Of a DNA stretch of 64,000 bases, positions 52,279 through 60,059 are shown in pieces (the first letter of the stretch is position 1; each line of letters begins with the position of its first letter). Source of the DNA: Siphonobacter aquaeclarae (GTDB lineage Bacteria; Bacteroidota; Bacteroidia; Cytophagales; Spirosomataceae); contig NZ_FNGS01000007.1 of NCBI RefSeq assembly GCF_900103285.1, forward strand, positions 62,001 to 126,000, read 5' to 3'. Made by a program: the position numbers and the translations under genes. Under the pieces are notes generated by a model. It ran no database searches and had not been told where the DNA came from. It saw only the letters and a list, made by a program, of their open reading frames with translations.

Positions 52279-52326
52279 CAGAATGAGTGGGTTCCGGAAA
52301 ACGGGAATACACTCATTCTGCTTTTT
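52279..52326 (+). terminator. Rho-independent terminator after tpiA
   Basis: An 11-bp perfect stem CAGAATGAGTG/CACTCATTCTG with a 20-base loop, followed by CTTTTT. Confidence 0.88.
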
Positions 52327-52551
52327 ATGTAGCCTTTCCGGCATGGCCGGGCACTTTCCCGCGCGGAAGCGGGTTCAGAAAATACAATTTTAACAAGTGC
52401 ATGTTCCGGCCCGGAATACCAGGCCGGAGCGTGTTTCGATCAGGGTGCTGGGGGAAAATATTGGCCTGTTTACGCAATAAATGGGCTTTGATTTCGTCCA
52501 ACAGAGTGATCACCCTTGGCCATGATATTGCCATAATGATACAGGTATCTC

Positions 52552-54132
52552 ATGAAGAGACTTTCTTTCGTCCAATTTATTTTTGTTCTCCTGCTGGGCC
52601 TCTCCGCTAATGCCCAAACGAGCCTGATCCTGCCCGACCAATCCAACTGGAACGTGGTGGAAGAAGGAAAGACGATTTCCTTCCAGCTTCGCCTCAAGGG
52701 GAACCTGCCCGATTCGACCCACCTTCAGTTCTCTATTCCTGAAGGTCGTGTAGACGGGATGAAACTCGATTCACTCGGAAACTTCGCCTGGACGCCATCG
52801 TTTGATCTGGTGGACCGCATCCAGGGCAGTAAGATATTCCCGGTGTTGTTTGAAGCATCCGTCCGCGGCGGCGAGCAGATCCGCAAGGTCGCCGAGTTCC
52901 GGTTGCTGCACGTCAACCGCGCCCCATACGTAGGGGAGCTGAAGCCTTTCTACGTACAGTACAACGTTCAGAATACCTATCAGGTGGACGGTAATTCCGT
53001 CCGTGATCCGGATGGAGATCCCCTCGTGTTCATCCCCATCCCGGATGAAATGCCTGAAGGAGCCAAGCTCTCCGCGCAGGGCGAATTCACCTGGAAACCT
53101 TCTCAGACACAATTCAATCGGCTGAAGGCGAGTCCGTTGTGGGTGGAATTCTATGTGGAAGACCAGCCGATGAAATCCCGGAGCAAGGGCCGTCTGAAGA
53201 TCGATGTTACCCAGCTCGACCTTCCGCCTGAAATCTCGGTTGTGCCCAATACCCGCTCATTCAAAATCCGGGAAAACAGCACGCTCAGCCTGGCTTTTTT
53301 CCTGACCGATCCGAATGGCGATCAAGATATTCAGGAATTTTCCTTCCTGTCGGATAATCCGTCGATTCCGAAATCGTCCCTGAAGCGAAATACAGACAAT
53401 CAATATGAATTTATCTGGAAGCCCGATTATGAATTTGTCAAGGATCCCCTTGATACACTGGGCTTTAACATTACTTTTTTCGTGATTGACAAGTCGCAGA
53501 AAAAGGATGAAAAGAAAATCCATATCACGGTTGAAAATGCTGTCAACGAACGCGAAAAGGACTTTCAACTCTATACACAGTACCGTACGGCGCTGATCCG
53601 TGCCTGGGAGCTTATTTCACAACTGACTGAAAAGCAGGAAGAACTCCGCCGGTTGTATTCCCGCGCGAAATCCGGCAAGAAAAACCGGTCGGTCATGAAC
53701 GCAGGCATCGGGGCGGCTACGGCGATTACCCCGCTTACGATGGGCACGAACCCGAACAAGACGCTCGTTTCGACCATCGGGGGAACAGCCACCGCTACTG
53801 TCGGTACGCTGGAAGCGACCGAAGTCATCGGCCGGTCCATCAGCCCGCTGGTGGATCAGCTCAACAAAATCATCGTCAAGAAAAACGAACTGCAGACGAA
53901 GGGAGACATTTTCGCCCGGAAGTATAACCTGCGGTCGTCCCGCCGGGGCAGCGGCTCGCCGACCCAGTTTGCCCGCGACCTGGATGATTTCGAATCGTCG
54001 ATGAAAGTCAACGACCTCCTGGCGCTTGAACTTGACGCCAGCTGGCAGGACCGGAATATGCCCAGGAACGCGCAGGAGCAGGACAAGCGGCTCCAGAAGA
54101 TGTTCCGGGATTATGTTCCTTTCACAGACTAA
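52552..54132 (+). CDS. Exported Ig-like/cadherin-like repeat protein
   Basis: A 526-residue protein with a signal peptide (MKRLSFVQFIFVLLLGLSANAQ). Three tandem putative-Ig/cadherin-like domains lie at about 25-345, each with a repeated core such as LGNFAWTPSFD, QGEFTWKPSQ and QYEFIWKPDYE and a DPDGDPL or DPNGDQD calcium-type turn. The last 180 residues are coiled coil with a Gly/Ala/Thr-rich central stretch. There is no type IX sorting tail. Function unknown; an envelope structural or adhesion role is inferred. Confidence 0.8.
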   Translation: MKRLSFVQFIFVLLLGLSANAQTSLILPDQSNWNVVEEGKTISFQLRLKGNLPDSTHLQFSIPEGRVDGMKLDSLGNFAWTPSFDLVDRIQGSKIFPVLFEASVRGGEQIRKVAEFRLLHVNRAPYVGELKPFYVQYNVQNTYQVDGNSVRDPDGDPLVFIPIPDEMPEGAKLSAQGEFTWKPSQTQFNRLKASPLWVEFYVEDQPMKSRSKGRLKIDVTQLDLPPEISVVPNTRSFKIRENSTLSLAFFLTDPNGDQDIQEFSFLSDNPSIPKSSLKRNTDNQYEFIWKPDYEFVKDPLDTLGFNITFFVIDKSQKKDEKKIHITVENAVNEREKDFQLYTQYRTALIRAWELISQLTEKQEELRRLYSRAKSGKKNRSVMNAGIGAATAITPLTMGTNPNKTLVSTIGGTATATVGTLEATEVIGRSISPLVDQLNKIIVKKNELQTKGDIFARKYNLRSSRRGSGSPTQFARDLDDFESSMKVNDLLALELDASWQDRNMPRNAQEQDKRLQKMFRDYVPFTD

Positions 54133-54134
54133 CA

Positions 54135-54165
54135 AAAAAGAGCGGGATGATCTCCCGCTCTTTTT
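54135..54165. terminator. Bidirectional terminator between convergent genes
   Basis: AAAAAGAGCGGGA pairs with TCCCGCTCTTTTT around a 5-base loop, with A and T tracts on either side. Confidence 0.92.
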
Positions 54166-54631
54166 ATTTCGAGGCTAGTGGAATGGCTCCATTGTGCGTC
54201 AGGATACGCCGGTGATAGTCGATCTGACCGAGGTGGTAATTGAGGTGCCCGTTGAGGTGGATGAGAAAATACCCGACAGACATTTCATACCCGAGCGGAT
54301 TATCCGGATAGGGTTTCTTCAGGTCTTCTTCCGATAGCTTCCCGACGGAATCGGTGATAATGGGCAGCAGTTCGTCCAGCGCCGCCAATAGCTCGGCTTT
54401 CGGAATATTCCGGCTGGCAAATTCAGCGGCGCGGTCCCGGACGTAGGGATATCCGCCCAATCCGAGGCCGATAAACGTCCGGAGATTGCCAATCAGATGC
54501 AGACATAGGTTGCCTGCGGGGTTGCTGATGCCTTCGGTGGTAAGCCAAAGCGCATCTTCGGTAGCATAGGCGTCGATTTCCTGCCGGAGGCGGGTAATGT
54601 CGCGGTGGTAGAGGGCGGCAAAGTCATTCAT
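54164..54631 (-). CDS. DinB/DUF1572-like metal-binding protein
   Basis: A 155-residue four-helix protein. The three candidate metal-binding histidines of the DinB superfamily are in NLCLHLIGN near residue 46 and in LIHLNGHLNYHLGQIDYH near residue 127. Members include metal-dependent thiol transferases and hydrolases; activity here is unknown. Its ATG overlaps the YCII stop (ATGA), so translation is coupled. It ends an operon that began with the SDR gene at 58376. Confidence 0.88.
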   Translation of the reverse strand: MNDFAALYHRDITRLRQEIDAYATEDALWLTTEGISNPAGNLCLHLIGNLRTFIGLGLGGYPYVRDRAAEFASRNIPKAELLAALDELLPIITDSVGKLSEEDLKKPYPDNPLGYEMSVGYFLIHLNGHLNYHLGQIDYHRRILTHNGAIPLASK

Positions 54632-54969
54632 GAGTATTGGAGTTCACGGATTTCAGCCCATCCGTCGGATTCAAAGATGGGACAGGACCGGAGAAGGGCA
54701 GTCGCCGTTTCCAGGTTTTCTTCACGGATCAGTAAAAATCCTCCGACAAATTCAAGTCCATGAAAAAGGGGCCCGTCTTCGGCAGGCAGCGAAGGATCTT
54801 TGATGACCTTGCCGTCCATCGTAAGCGACCCTCCGTGAACTAGCTTCTCACTTGCGCGGAGGGCTTGCAGCCAGGTTTGCCAGTGCTGCTGGTGTGTTTG
54901 GGTGAACGCTTCGGAATGTTCGTCGGTCCGCCCGTCGGGTTCCCGAAACAAAATCAGAAAGGTTTTCAT
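54628..54969 (-). CDS. YCII/DGPF-type small protein
   Basis: A 113-residue protein of the YCII-related (DGPFAET) fold: LILFREPDG at the start, HGGSLTMDGKVI, DGPLFHGLEFVGGFLLI and a terminal SCPIFESDGWAEIREL. The family is linked to ECF sigma factors elsewhere and has ferredoxin-like folds; function unknown. The ATG lies within the 61-bp repeat copy, directly beside the AT-rich insert. Before the insertion it overlapped the SIS gene stop as ATGA. Confidence 0.87.
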   Translation of the reverse strand: MKTFLILFREPDGRTDEHSEAFTQTHQQHWQTWLQALRASEKLVHGGSLTMDGKVIKDPSLPAEDGPLFHGLEFVGGFLLIREENLETATALLRSCPIFESDGWAEIRELQYS

Positions 54970-55017
54970 GGTCGTCCGGTATTGGCATAAAGGCCCGACA
55001 ATCGGCGGGCATGCTCG
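54957..55017. repeat. 61-bp direct repeat, left copy
   Basis: Identical at all 61 positions to 55868-55928. It carries the first codons of the YCII gene and a remnant of the last 16 codons of the SIS gene. Confidence 0.97.
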
Positions 55018-55867
55018 ATTTTTGGGAATTCATATGCTTCCTACAAATAATTTGCTCTGTTTTTAATTGCTGTGTTGTATGTCTGAACGAAATTGCCTGT
55101 TCCTAGTACTAATACAATATTTTATTAATGTCTAAGAAACTATATATTAATATCATCTAATAATAAATAACTCAATCAGGATTTGTTACCTGTATTAAAA
55201 TATAGTCCGTAAAAAAATCAATTTCCTTTATGTTATCGACACTTTGCCATCGAATTACAATGCCAGGATTCTTAAAAGATGGTTCACCACCTGTTAAACC
55301 CAAAGTTGTTATTGCGTTATCGTCATTAGTTAGATTAGGGGTTTTGTTGATAATAACACGGTCTACTTTATTGAGTTTAAAAAATATTTCATAGACTCCG
55401 TTCTTAAAAAATACTTTTTGGCATCCTGTGTTTTTGCAAGGATAGCCCTTCACTTTTACTATATTTTCAGCCTTACCTAGGACTTTTTCCACTTCTGTTA
55501 ATGTTTTTCCTTTAATTGTGTTAAAATCTAAGATAAGATTTTTCTCTTTCGTACTAGCTTTTTGAACTGCTTCAGAATTTGTTTCAGTTTCTGTATTTGG
55601 ACCGCTGCAGCCTATCATTACTATAGCTGCAGAAAAAAATAAAGCAAAGATTGAATTTTGGGTTGTCATGTATTTAGAAGTTATATTTAAAGTACTTACA
55701 AAAGATAATACTTAAGAAAGTCTTTTTGTAGAAAGCTCTTTCAAATGGTAACTATCGTAATAGATTGATAAAGGTAGGCGTTTTGAAGATACCTCAATAT
55801 CATTTGAAAACTATTGGAGTATCTCTGCCTGATGATTTTGTACTTCATCGCAGAAAAAAACATATTC
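55018..55867. mobile_element. 850-bp AT-rich insert between 61-bp direct repeats
   Basis: Base composition drops sharply from the GC-rich surroundings. It holds one lipoprotein gene (55172-55669) and about 200 bases of AT-rich DNA on either side. No transposase, integrase or clear terminal inverted repeat is visible, so the mechanism is unknown. A plus-strand frame at about 55765-55880 encodes KIPQYHLKTIGVSLPDDF, possibly a gene fragment. Confidence 0.75.
55172..55669 (-). CDS. Lipoprotein of unknown function on the AT-rich insert
   Basis: A 165-residue lipoprotein (MTTQNSIFALFFSAAIVMIG then Cys21). The mature part has a polar linker and one compact domain: GKTLTEVEKVLGKAENIV resembles the helix of SmpA/OmlA-like or BLIP-like folds, and YPCKNTGC has two cysteines that could form a disulfide. 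It is AT-rich in codon use, unlike every other gene here, suggesting recent acquisition. I do not recognise a named family. Confidence 0.75.
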   Translation of the reverse strand: MTTQNSIFALFFSAAIVMIGCSGPNTETETNSEAVQKASTKEKNLILDFNTIKGKTLTEVEKVLGKAENIVKVKGYPCKNTGCQKVFFKNGVYEIFFKLNKVDRVIINKTPNLTNDDNAITTLGLTGGEPSFKNPGIVIRWQSVDNIKEIDFFTDYILIQVTNPD

Positions 55868-55928
55868 GAAAGGTTTTCATGGTCGTCCGGTATTGGCATA
55901 AAGGCCCGACAATCGGCGGGCATGCTCG
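55868..55928. repeat. 61-bp direct repeat, right copy
   Basis: The identical partner of 54957-55017. It contains the true 3' end and TGA stop of the SIS gene (55877) and a 4-codon remnant of the YCII start. Confidence 0.97.
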
Positions 55929-56659
55929 TCATATGCCGACTCAAACAGGGAGACAGCGCGCTCGGTTCCGACAATCGCTCCGGCAGTCAGTACTTTCGGA
56001 GGCTGGCCGGCTTCGGTGAGTAAACGGGCGGTTTCGGCTTTGATGCAGTTGATCAGCAGCGCACCGCCGACAGTACTTCCCGGCGATACAGGTGTATCCA
56101 GTCCCGGAATCAGGACCATGGCGTCGCCGACGGGCGCGCCGGTATCCAGCACGAGGTCGGAAAAATCGGTCAGTTTCTTACCATCAGCCCGCTTCGAGGT
56201 ACTGGCGTCCGAATGTTCCTGCGTAACAACGGCTACCACCCGGATACCCCGCTGCTGAAACAACTCTGCCATTTCAATCGGAACGACATTACATCCGCTG
56301 GAGGAAATCACCAGCGCTGTATCGGCAGGTTGCAGGTCAAAATTCCGGAGAATACGCTCGGCGAGTCCCGGGACATTTTCCAGAAACATCGCCTGCCGCT
56401 GGCCGTTGGCGCCTACGACGAGGTTGTGGAACGTCAGCGATAATTCCACAATCGGGTTGAAACCCGGAAACGAACCGTATCTCGGCCACATTTCTTCGAC
56501 CATAATGCGGCTGTGTCCGCTGCCGAATACATGCACCATACGGCCGGCGAGAATGGTTTCTGAAAACCATTGGGCGGCCTGGGCAATGGCGGATTCCTGC
56601 GCCGATACGACATCAAGAATGTGCTGACTACGACGAAGGTAGTCCTGAATGACACTCAT
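55877..56659 (-). CDS. SIS domain sugar isomerase-like protein (UPF0309 type)
   Basis: A 260-residue protein with one SIS domain. Visible segments are VHVFGSGHSRIMVEEMW near residue 41, the phosphosugar-binding ALVISSSGCNVVPIEMA, and VVAVVTQEHS. It has the UPF0309/sugar-isomerase-domain architecture rather than GlmS or GmhA. It would bind a phosphorylated (amino) sugar; activity unknown. It starts 11 bases after the ROK kinase gene, and the pairing of ROK kinase with SIS protein fits amino-sugar use. Confidence 0.87.
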   Translation of the reverse strand: MSVIQDYLRRSQHILDVVSAQESAIAQAAQWFSETILAGRMVHVFGSGHSRIMVEEMWPRYGSFPGFNPIVELSLTFHNLVVGANGQRQAMFLENVPGLAERILRNFDLQPADTALVISSSGCNVVPIEMAELFQQRGIRVVAVVTQEHSDASTSKRADGKKLTDFSDLVLDTGAPVGDAMVLIPGLDTPVSPGSTVGGALLINCIKAETARLLTEAGQPPKVLTAGAIVGTERAVSLFESAYDEHARRLSGLYANTGRP

Positions 56660-56670
56660 TATCAGTTGGT

Positions 56671-57561
56671 TTAAGAGGGATGTAACACAAATCCGGCGGC
56701 GCCGAGCGCGCCGGCCATATCGCCGAAATGGGCCTGGACAATCGGCGTTTGCTTGCCGCCTGGCGTCCACTCATATAAATGGAGAAACGACCGCAGCGGA
56801 TCAAAAAGCGCGTCTTCGGCCAATGTAATTCCTCCGGCAAGGGCGATGCATTCCGGAGAAAACGCATTCATCCAAGACGCAAGAGCCGTAGCCAGCCGCT
56901 GTACCGACTGTAACCAGGCCCAGGTCGCAACGGGCTCTCCTTTCCGGTAAGCTTCTACCAGTTCCCAGGTCGAAGTATACTTCCCGCAGGTACGCTCCGG
57001 AACGGAATGATTGCCGATGGCGTGCTCCAGGCTACCCGGCATGCCCGTTATACCCCGGGTATGGAGCCCGGCATCTACAACCGTATGACCGAGGTGCCCT
57101 GCCATTTGCCCAACGCCCTGGTAGAGGCGTCCGTCAAGCAGCAGGCCGCCGCCTACGCCGGTACCGAGCGTCAGCAGCAGGGCATTGCGGTACCCGCGCA
57201 GGTTACCAAAACGGGCTTCAGCCATCAGCGCGGCATGGGCATCGTTGATGACCCGCGCAGGCCGGCCGAGAAACTCCGACCACCGGAAATGCTCCAGGCC
57301 GGCGAGGCGTCCCGGCATTACTGAAATCGTTTCATTCGTGGCATCAGGCAGGCCGGGGGCCGATATACCCACACCGGAAACCGGCGTTTGCAGATAGCCT
57401 TCTAGGTAGCGGACCATTTCGGCCACGCTTTCCTTCCAGCTTCCGTCGCCGGTATCGGCAGTCGGAATGTAATGCTGCCGGTGAATCTCTCCATCGGCCG
57501 ACACCAGCAGTCCCTTGATGTTTGTGCCGCCGAGGTCGATACCGATTGCGGTTGGTTGCAT
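56671..57561 (-). CDS. ROK family sugar kinase lacking the zinc cysteine cluster
   Basis: A 296-residue kinase with the ATP phosphate loop IGIDLGGTNIKG, the catalytic Asp in VINDAHAA, and LTLGTGVGGGLLLDG. The zinc-type signature normally reads CxCGxxGCxE after the GH residues. Here the region (GHLGHTVVDAG..., SLEHAIG) has no cysteines, so it would not bind zinc. ROK kinases phosphorylate glucose, N-acetylglucosamine, N-acetylmannosamine or fructose; the substrate is open. It lies 20 bases after the SDR gene. Confidence 0.88.
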   Translation of the reverse strand: MQPTAIGIDLGGTNIKGLLVSADGEIHRQHYIPTADTGDGSWKESVAEMVRYLEGYLQTPVSGVGISAPGLPDATNETISVMPGRLAGLEHFRWSEFLGRPARVINDAHAALMAEARFGNLRGYRNALLLTLGTGVGGGLLLDGRLYQGVGQMAGHLGHTVVDAGLHTRGITGMPGSLEHAIGNHSVPERTCGKYTSTWELVEAYRKGEPVATWAWLQSVQRLATALASWMNAFSPECIALAGGITLAEDALFDPLRSFLHLYEWTPGGKQTPIVQAHFGDMAGALGAAGFVLHPS

Positions 57562-57581
57562 AGGTTCAGAGGTAAATGAAG

Positions 57582-58376
57582 TCAGGATTGTTTCCGGCCT
57601 TCGGAGACGGTCCATCCGCCGTCGACAGCCAGTACCTGGCCGGTAGTAAATCGACCGTAATCGGAGAGGAGGTAGACTGCCGCGCCGGTGAGGTCGTCCG
57701 GACGGCCGATTCTGCCGCCGTCCAGTGGTTGCTTGGTCCGGATGAAGGCCATGATTTCCGGATCAGTAGCTGCCCGCTGGCTCATTGGGGTTTCGATAAG
57801 TCCGGGCGCCAGGACGTTGACGCGGATGCCGTCCCGGGCATAATAGGCCGCAAGAGACTGGCTGAAGCCGATCACCGCGGATTTAGCTGCGGCGTACGCG
57901 TGGGTTGAAAAAAAATCCGGAGACGGGGAGTAACCGAGTACAGAGCTGATATTGAGGAGACTGCCGCCCGTTTTCTGCTTCTGCCATTGACGTACAGCGG
58001 CCTGGTTCGAGAGCATCAGGCCGGTGAGGTTCCGGCGGAAGGTTTCATTCCAGCCATCAAGCGTGAGGGCGTCCAGCGGACCGTCCCCGAACCGGCGACC
58101 GCTGCCGCCGGCGACGTGATACAGTCCGTCGAACCCGCCAAACTCCACAATCGCCTGCCGGATGGCGCGGGCGGCGGTCAGTTCATTCGTCGCGTCTCCC
58201 TCCAATACATGACCCTTCGGTCCGAGCGTACGGGCGGCGGTATCGAATGTATCCGGATCGTTCCCGACCACGAGGACTTGCGCTTCTTCCCGGATGAACG
58301 CGCTGGCGGCAGCCAGGCCAATGCCCGCGGTGCCGCCGATGACCACCAGTGTTTTGTTTTTCAGCCAACCGGCCAT
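57582..58376 (-). CDS. Short-chain dehydrogenase/reductase
   Basis: A 264-residue classical SDR with the cofactor motif GGTAGIG, the catalytic Tyr-Lys in HAYAAAKSA with Ser in NISSVLGYS, and the C-terminal GQVLAVDGGWTVS. NAD(P)-dependent oxidation of an alcohol or sugar is expected; the substrate is unknown. It is the first gene of the five-gene operon SDR-ROK-SIS-(insert)-YCII-DinB. Confidence 0.92.
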   Translation of the reverse strand: MAGWLKNKTLVVIGGTAGIGLAAASAFIREEAQVLVVGNDPDTFDTAARTLGPKGHVLEGDATNELTAARAIRQAIVEFGGFDGLYHVAGGSGRRFGDGPLDALTLDGWNETFRRNLTGLMLSNQAAVRQWQKQKTGGSLLNISSVLGYSPSPDFFSTHAYAAAKSAVIGFSQSLAAYYARDGIRVNVLAPGLIETPMSQRAATDPEIMAFIRTKQPLDGGRIGRPDDLTGAAVYLLSDYGRFTTGQVLAVDGGWTVSEGRKQS

Positions 58377-58475
58377 GCAGAACAGTTTATTGGATTATCG
58401 GGTGAAAGTTTTTGGTAATTCTAGTGAAAATATTTCTCATATCTTGCCAAAAAATCGAGTCCTAATCCGGTTTCC

Positions 58476-59504
58476 ATGCAACCTCTGCCTATCAAAACAA
58501 CCGTTGTCGGTTCCCTTCCTTTTCCCGGCTGGCTGGAAAAAGCCAGTCAGCAACTCGATGTTTACGGTCCCGCCGATGTCGAAGAAATGATCGAAGACGC
58601 TGTCATCGCCGCTATCCATGACCAGGTCGCAGCCGGTCTGGATGTGATAACGGACGGGGAGCAGACGCGGCTTGACTTCAATTTGTCCTTTTACGGATTT
58701 ATCAAGGGTATTCTGGCAAATCACGCCGAAACACGCCGGTTTGGCCCGCCTGCGCACGACCAGCGGGGCAAGCATACGGTAGTCGAACACCTGACGGCAC
58801 CGGCTGGACTGGGTGTCGTCGAAGAGTTCCGGCGGTTGAAACGACTGGCGCCGGAGGGGCACATTCTCAAAGCGTCCATTCCCGGGCCGTATACGCTTTC
58901 GGGCCGGCTGCTGCCCGGTGAAATCTATGCCGACCGCTGGGAGATGACGGAAGCCCTGCTGCCGCTTGTCCGGAAGGAAATCGCGGATCTGGTCGCCGCA
59001 GGATGTACCGAAATTTGCGTAGATGAGCCTTCGATGAGTTGCTATGCATACAAAGAGGATACGCGCCGGTTTGTCGATATTTTCAACAGGACGATAGCGC
59101 CGGCAGTAGGAAAAGCCCGGTTGTCGATGCACCTCTGTTTTGGAAACTACAAGGGGCGTTCGGTTGGCAAGAAAACAATCGCTCCGATGCTTCCGTCTTT
59201 CCTGGATATGAATGTGGACGAACTTCATACCGAAATGACTATCCTCAATTTCGCAGAAGTACACCTGCTGGAGCAGTTTGCGGAGCGATATGATGTAGCC
59301 GTCGGAGTGATCGATGTCAAGAGCTATTACATCGAAACACCGGAGGACGTTGCCGGGCGTATCCGCCAGTGCCTGCCTTATGTTCCGGCGGAAAAGCTGG
59401 CCGTCGCGCCCGACTGCGGCCTGAGCCAAACGGCCCGTTGGGCTTCCAAAAAGAAGCTCGCCAGCATGGTGGCGGGCGCAAAGCTGGTCCGGGAGGGGTT
59501 ATGA
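58476..59504 (+). CDS. Cobalamin-independent methionine synthase (MetE C-terminal type) protein
   Basis: A 342-residue protein related to the catalytic C-terminal half of MetE. Zinc ligand segments are SMHLCFGN (His and Cys) and APDCGLSQTARW (Cys), with TDGEQTRLDFN and VDEPSM also conserved. It lacks the N-terminal MetE half, as in archaeal MetE-type and related methyltransferases, so it may use a methyl donor other than polyglutamyl methyl-THF. It is divergent from the SDR operon. Confidence 0.88.
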   Translation: MQPLPIKTTVVGSLPFPGWLEKASQQLDVYGPADVEEMIEDAVIAAIHDQVAAGLDVITDGEQTRLDFNLSFYGFIKGILANHAETRRFGPPAHDQRGKHTVVEHLTAPAGLGVVEEFRRLKRLAPEGHILKASIPGPYTLSGRLLPGEIYADRWEMTEALLPLVRKEIADLVAAGCTEICVDEPSMSCYAYKEDTRRFVDIFNRTIAPAVGKARLSMHLCFGNYKGRSVGKKTIAPMLPSFLDMNVDELHTEMTILNFAEVHLLEQFAERYDVAVGVIDVKSYYIETPEDVAGRIRQCLPYVPAEKLAVAPDCGLSQTARWASKKKLASMVAGAKLVREGL

Positions 59505-59552
59505 GTTTGGTAGATTATTCGCCATTTTCGCTGAGAATTCATCCCTGGAACC

Positions 59553-60059
59553 ATGATTGAAACTGCGCGGCTTCGCCTGCTGACCTGTGACCGTACCCTT
59601 TGGGAGGCCGTTCTGGCCGGAAATAATGTCCTGAGCCAGGTCATCGGTGCGAACGTACCCCGGAAGTGGACCGAGAGCGCAGCTGCGTTTCCGGCTTTTT
59701 ACGAACAGGTGAAGAAAGACCTGACCCTCGAAACCTGGGGAGGAAACCTCATTGTCTACAAGCCGGATAACCTGCTCATCGGCAGCTGTGGCTACAAAGG
59801 AAAGCCCAATGAAGCCGGAGAAGTAGAGATCGGGTACGAAATCAAAGCCACTCACCGGGAAAAAGGCCTGGCAACGGAAGCTGCCAACGCGCTTGTGGAC
59901 TATGCCTTCACCTTTCCGGAAGTGAATTCCGTGATCGCCCATACCTTGCCCGAGGAAAGCCCTTCGACCCGCGTCCTGACCAAGGTAGGGTTCGTACATG
60001 CGGGAGAAACAGAAGATCCGGACGACGGAATCGTCTGGCGCTGGATATTGAAACGATGA
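59553..60059 (+). CDS. GNAT family N-acetyltransferase
   Basis: A 168-residue GNAT of the RimJ/RimL-type Acetyltransf_3 group. Visible are TARLRLL at the start, IGSCGYKG, EIGYEIKATHREKGLATEAANALVDYAF containing the acetyl-CoA loop, and STRVLTKVGFV near the end. The acceptor is unknown. Its last four bases overlap the MBL gene start (ATGA), so they are coupled. Confidence 0.9.
   Translation: MIETARLRLLTCDRTLWEAVLAGNNVLSQVIGANVPRKWTESAAAFPAFYEQVKKDLTLETWGGNLIVYKPDNLLIGSCGYKGKPNEAGEVEIGYEIKATHREKGLATEAANALVDYAFTFPEVNSVIAHTLPEESPSTRVLTKVGFVHAGETEDPDDGIVWRWILKR

Noticed and set aside
54957-55928. Standard insertion sequence
   Set aside because: No transposase, no terminal inverted repeats, and a 61-bp duplication is far outside normal target-site size.
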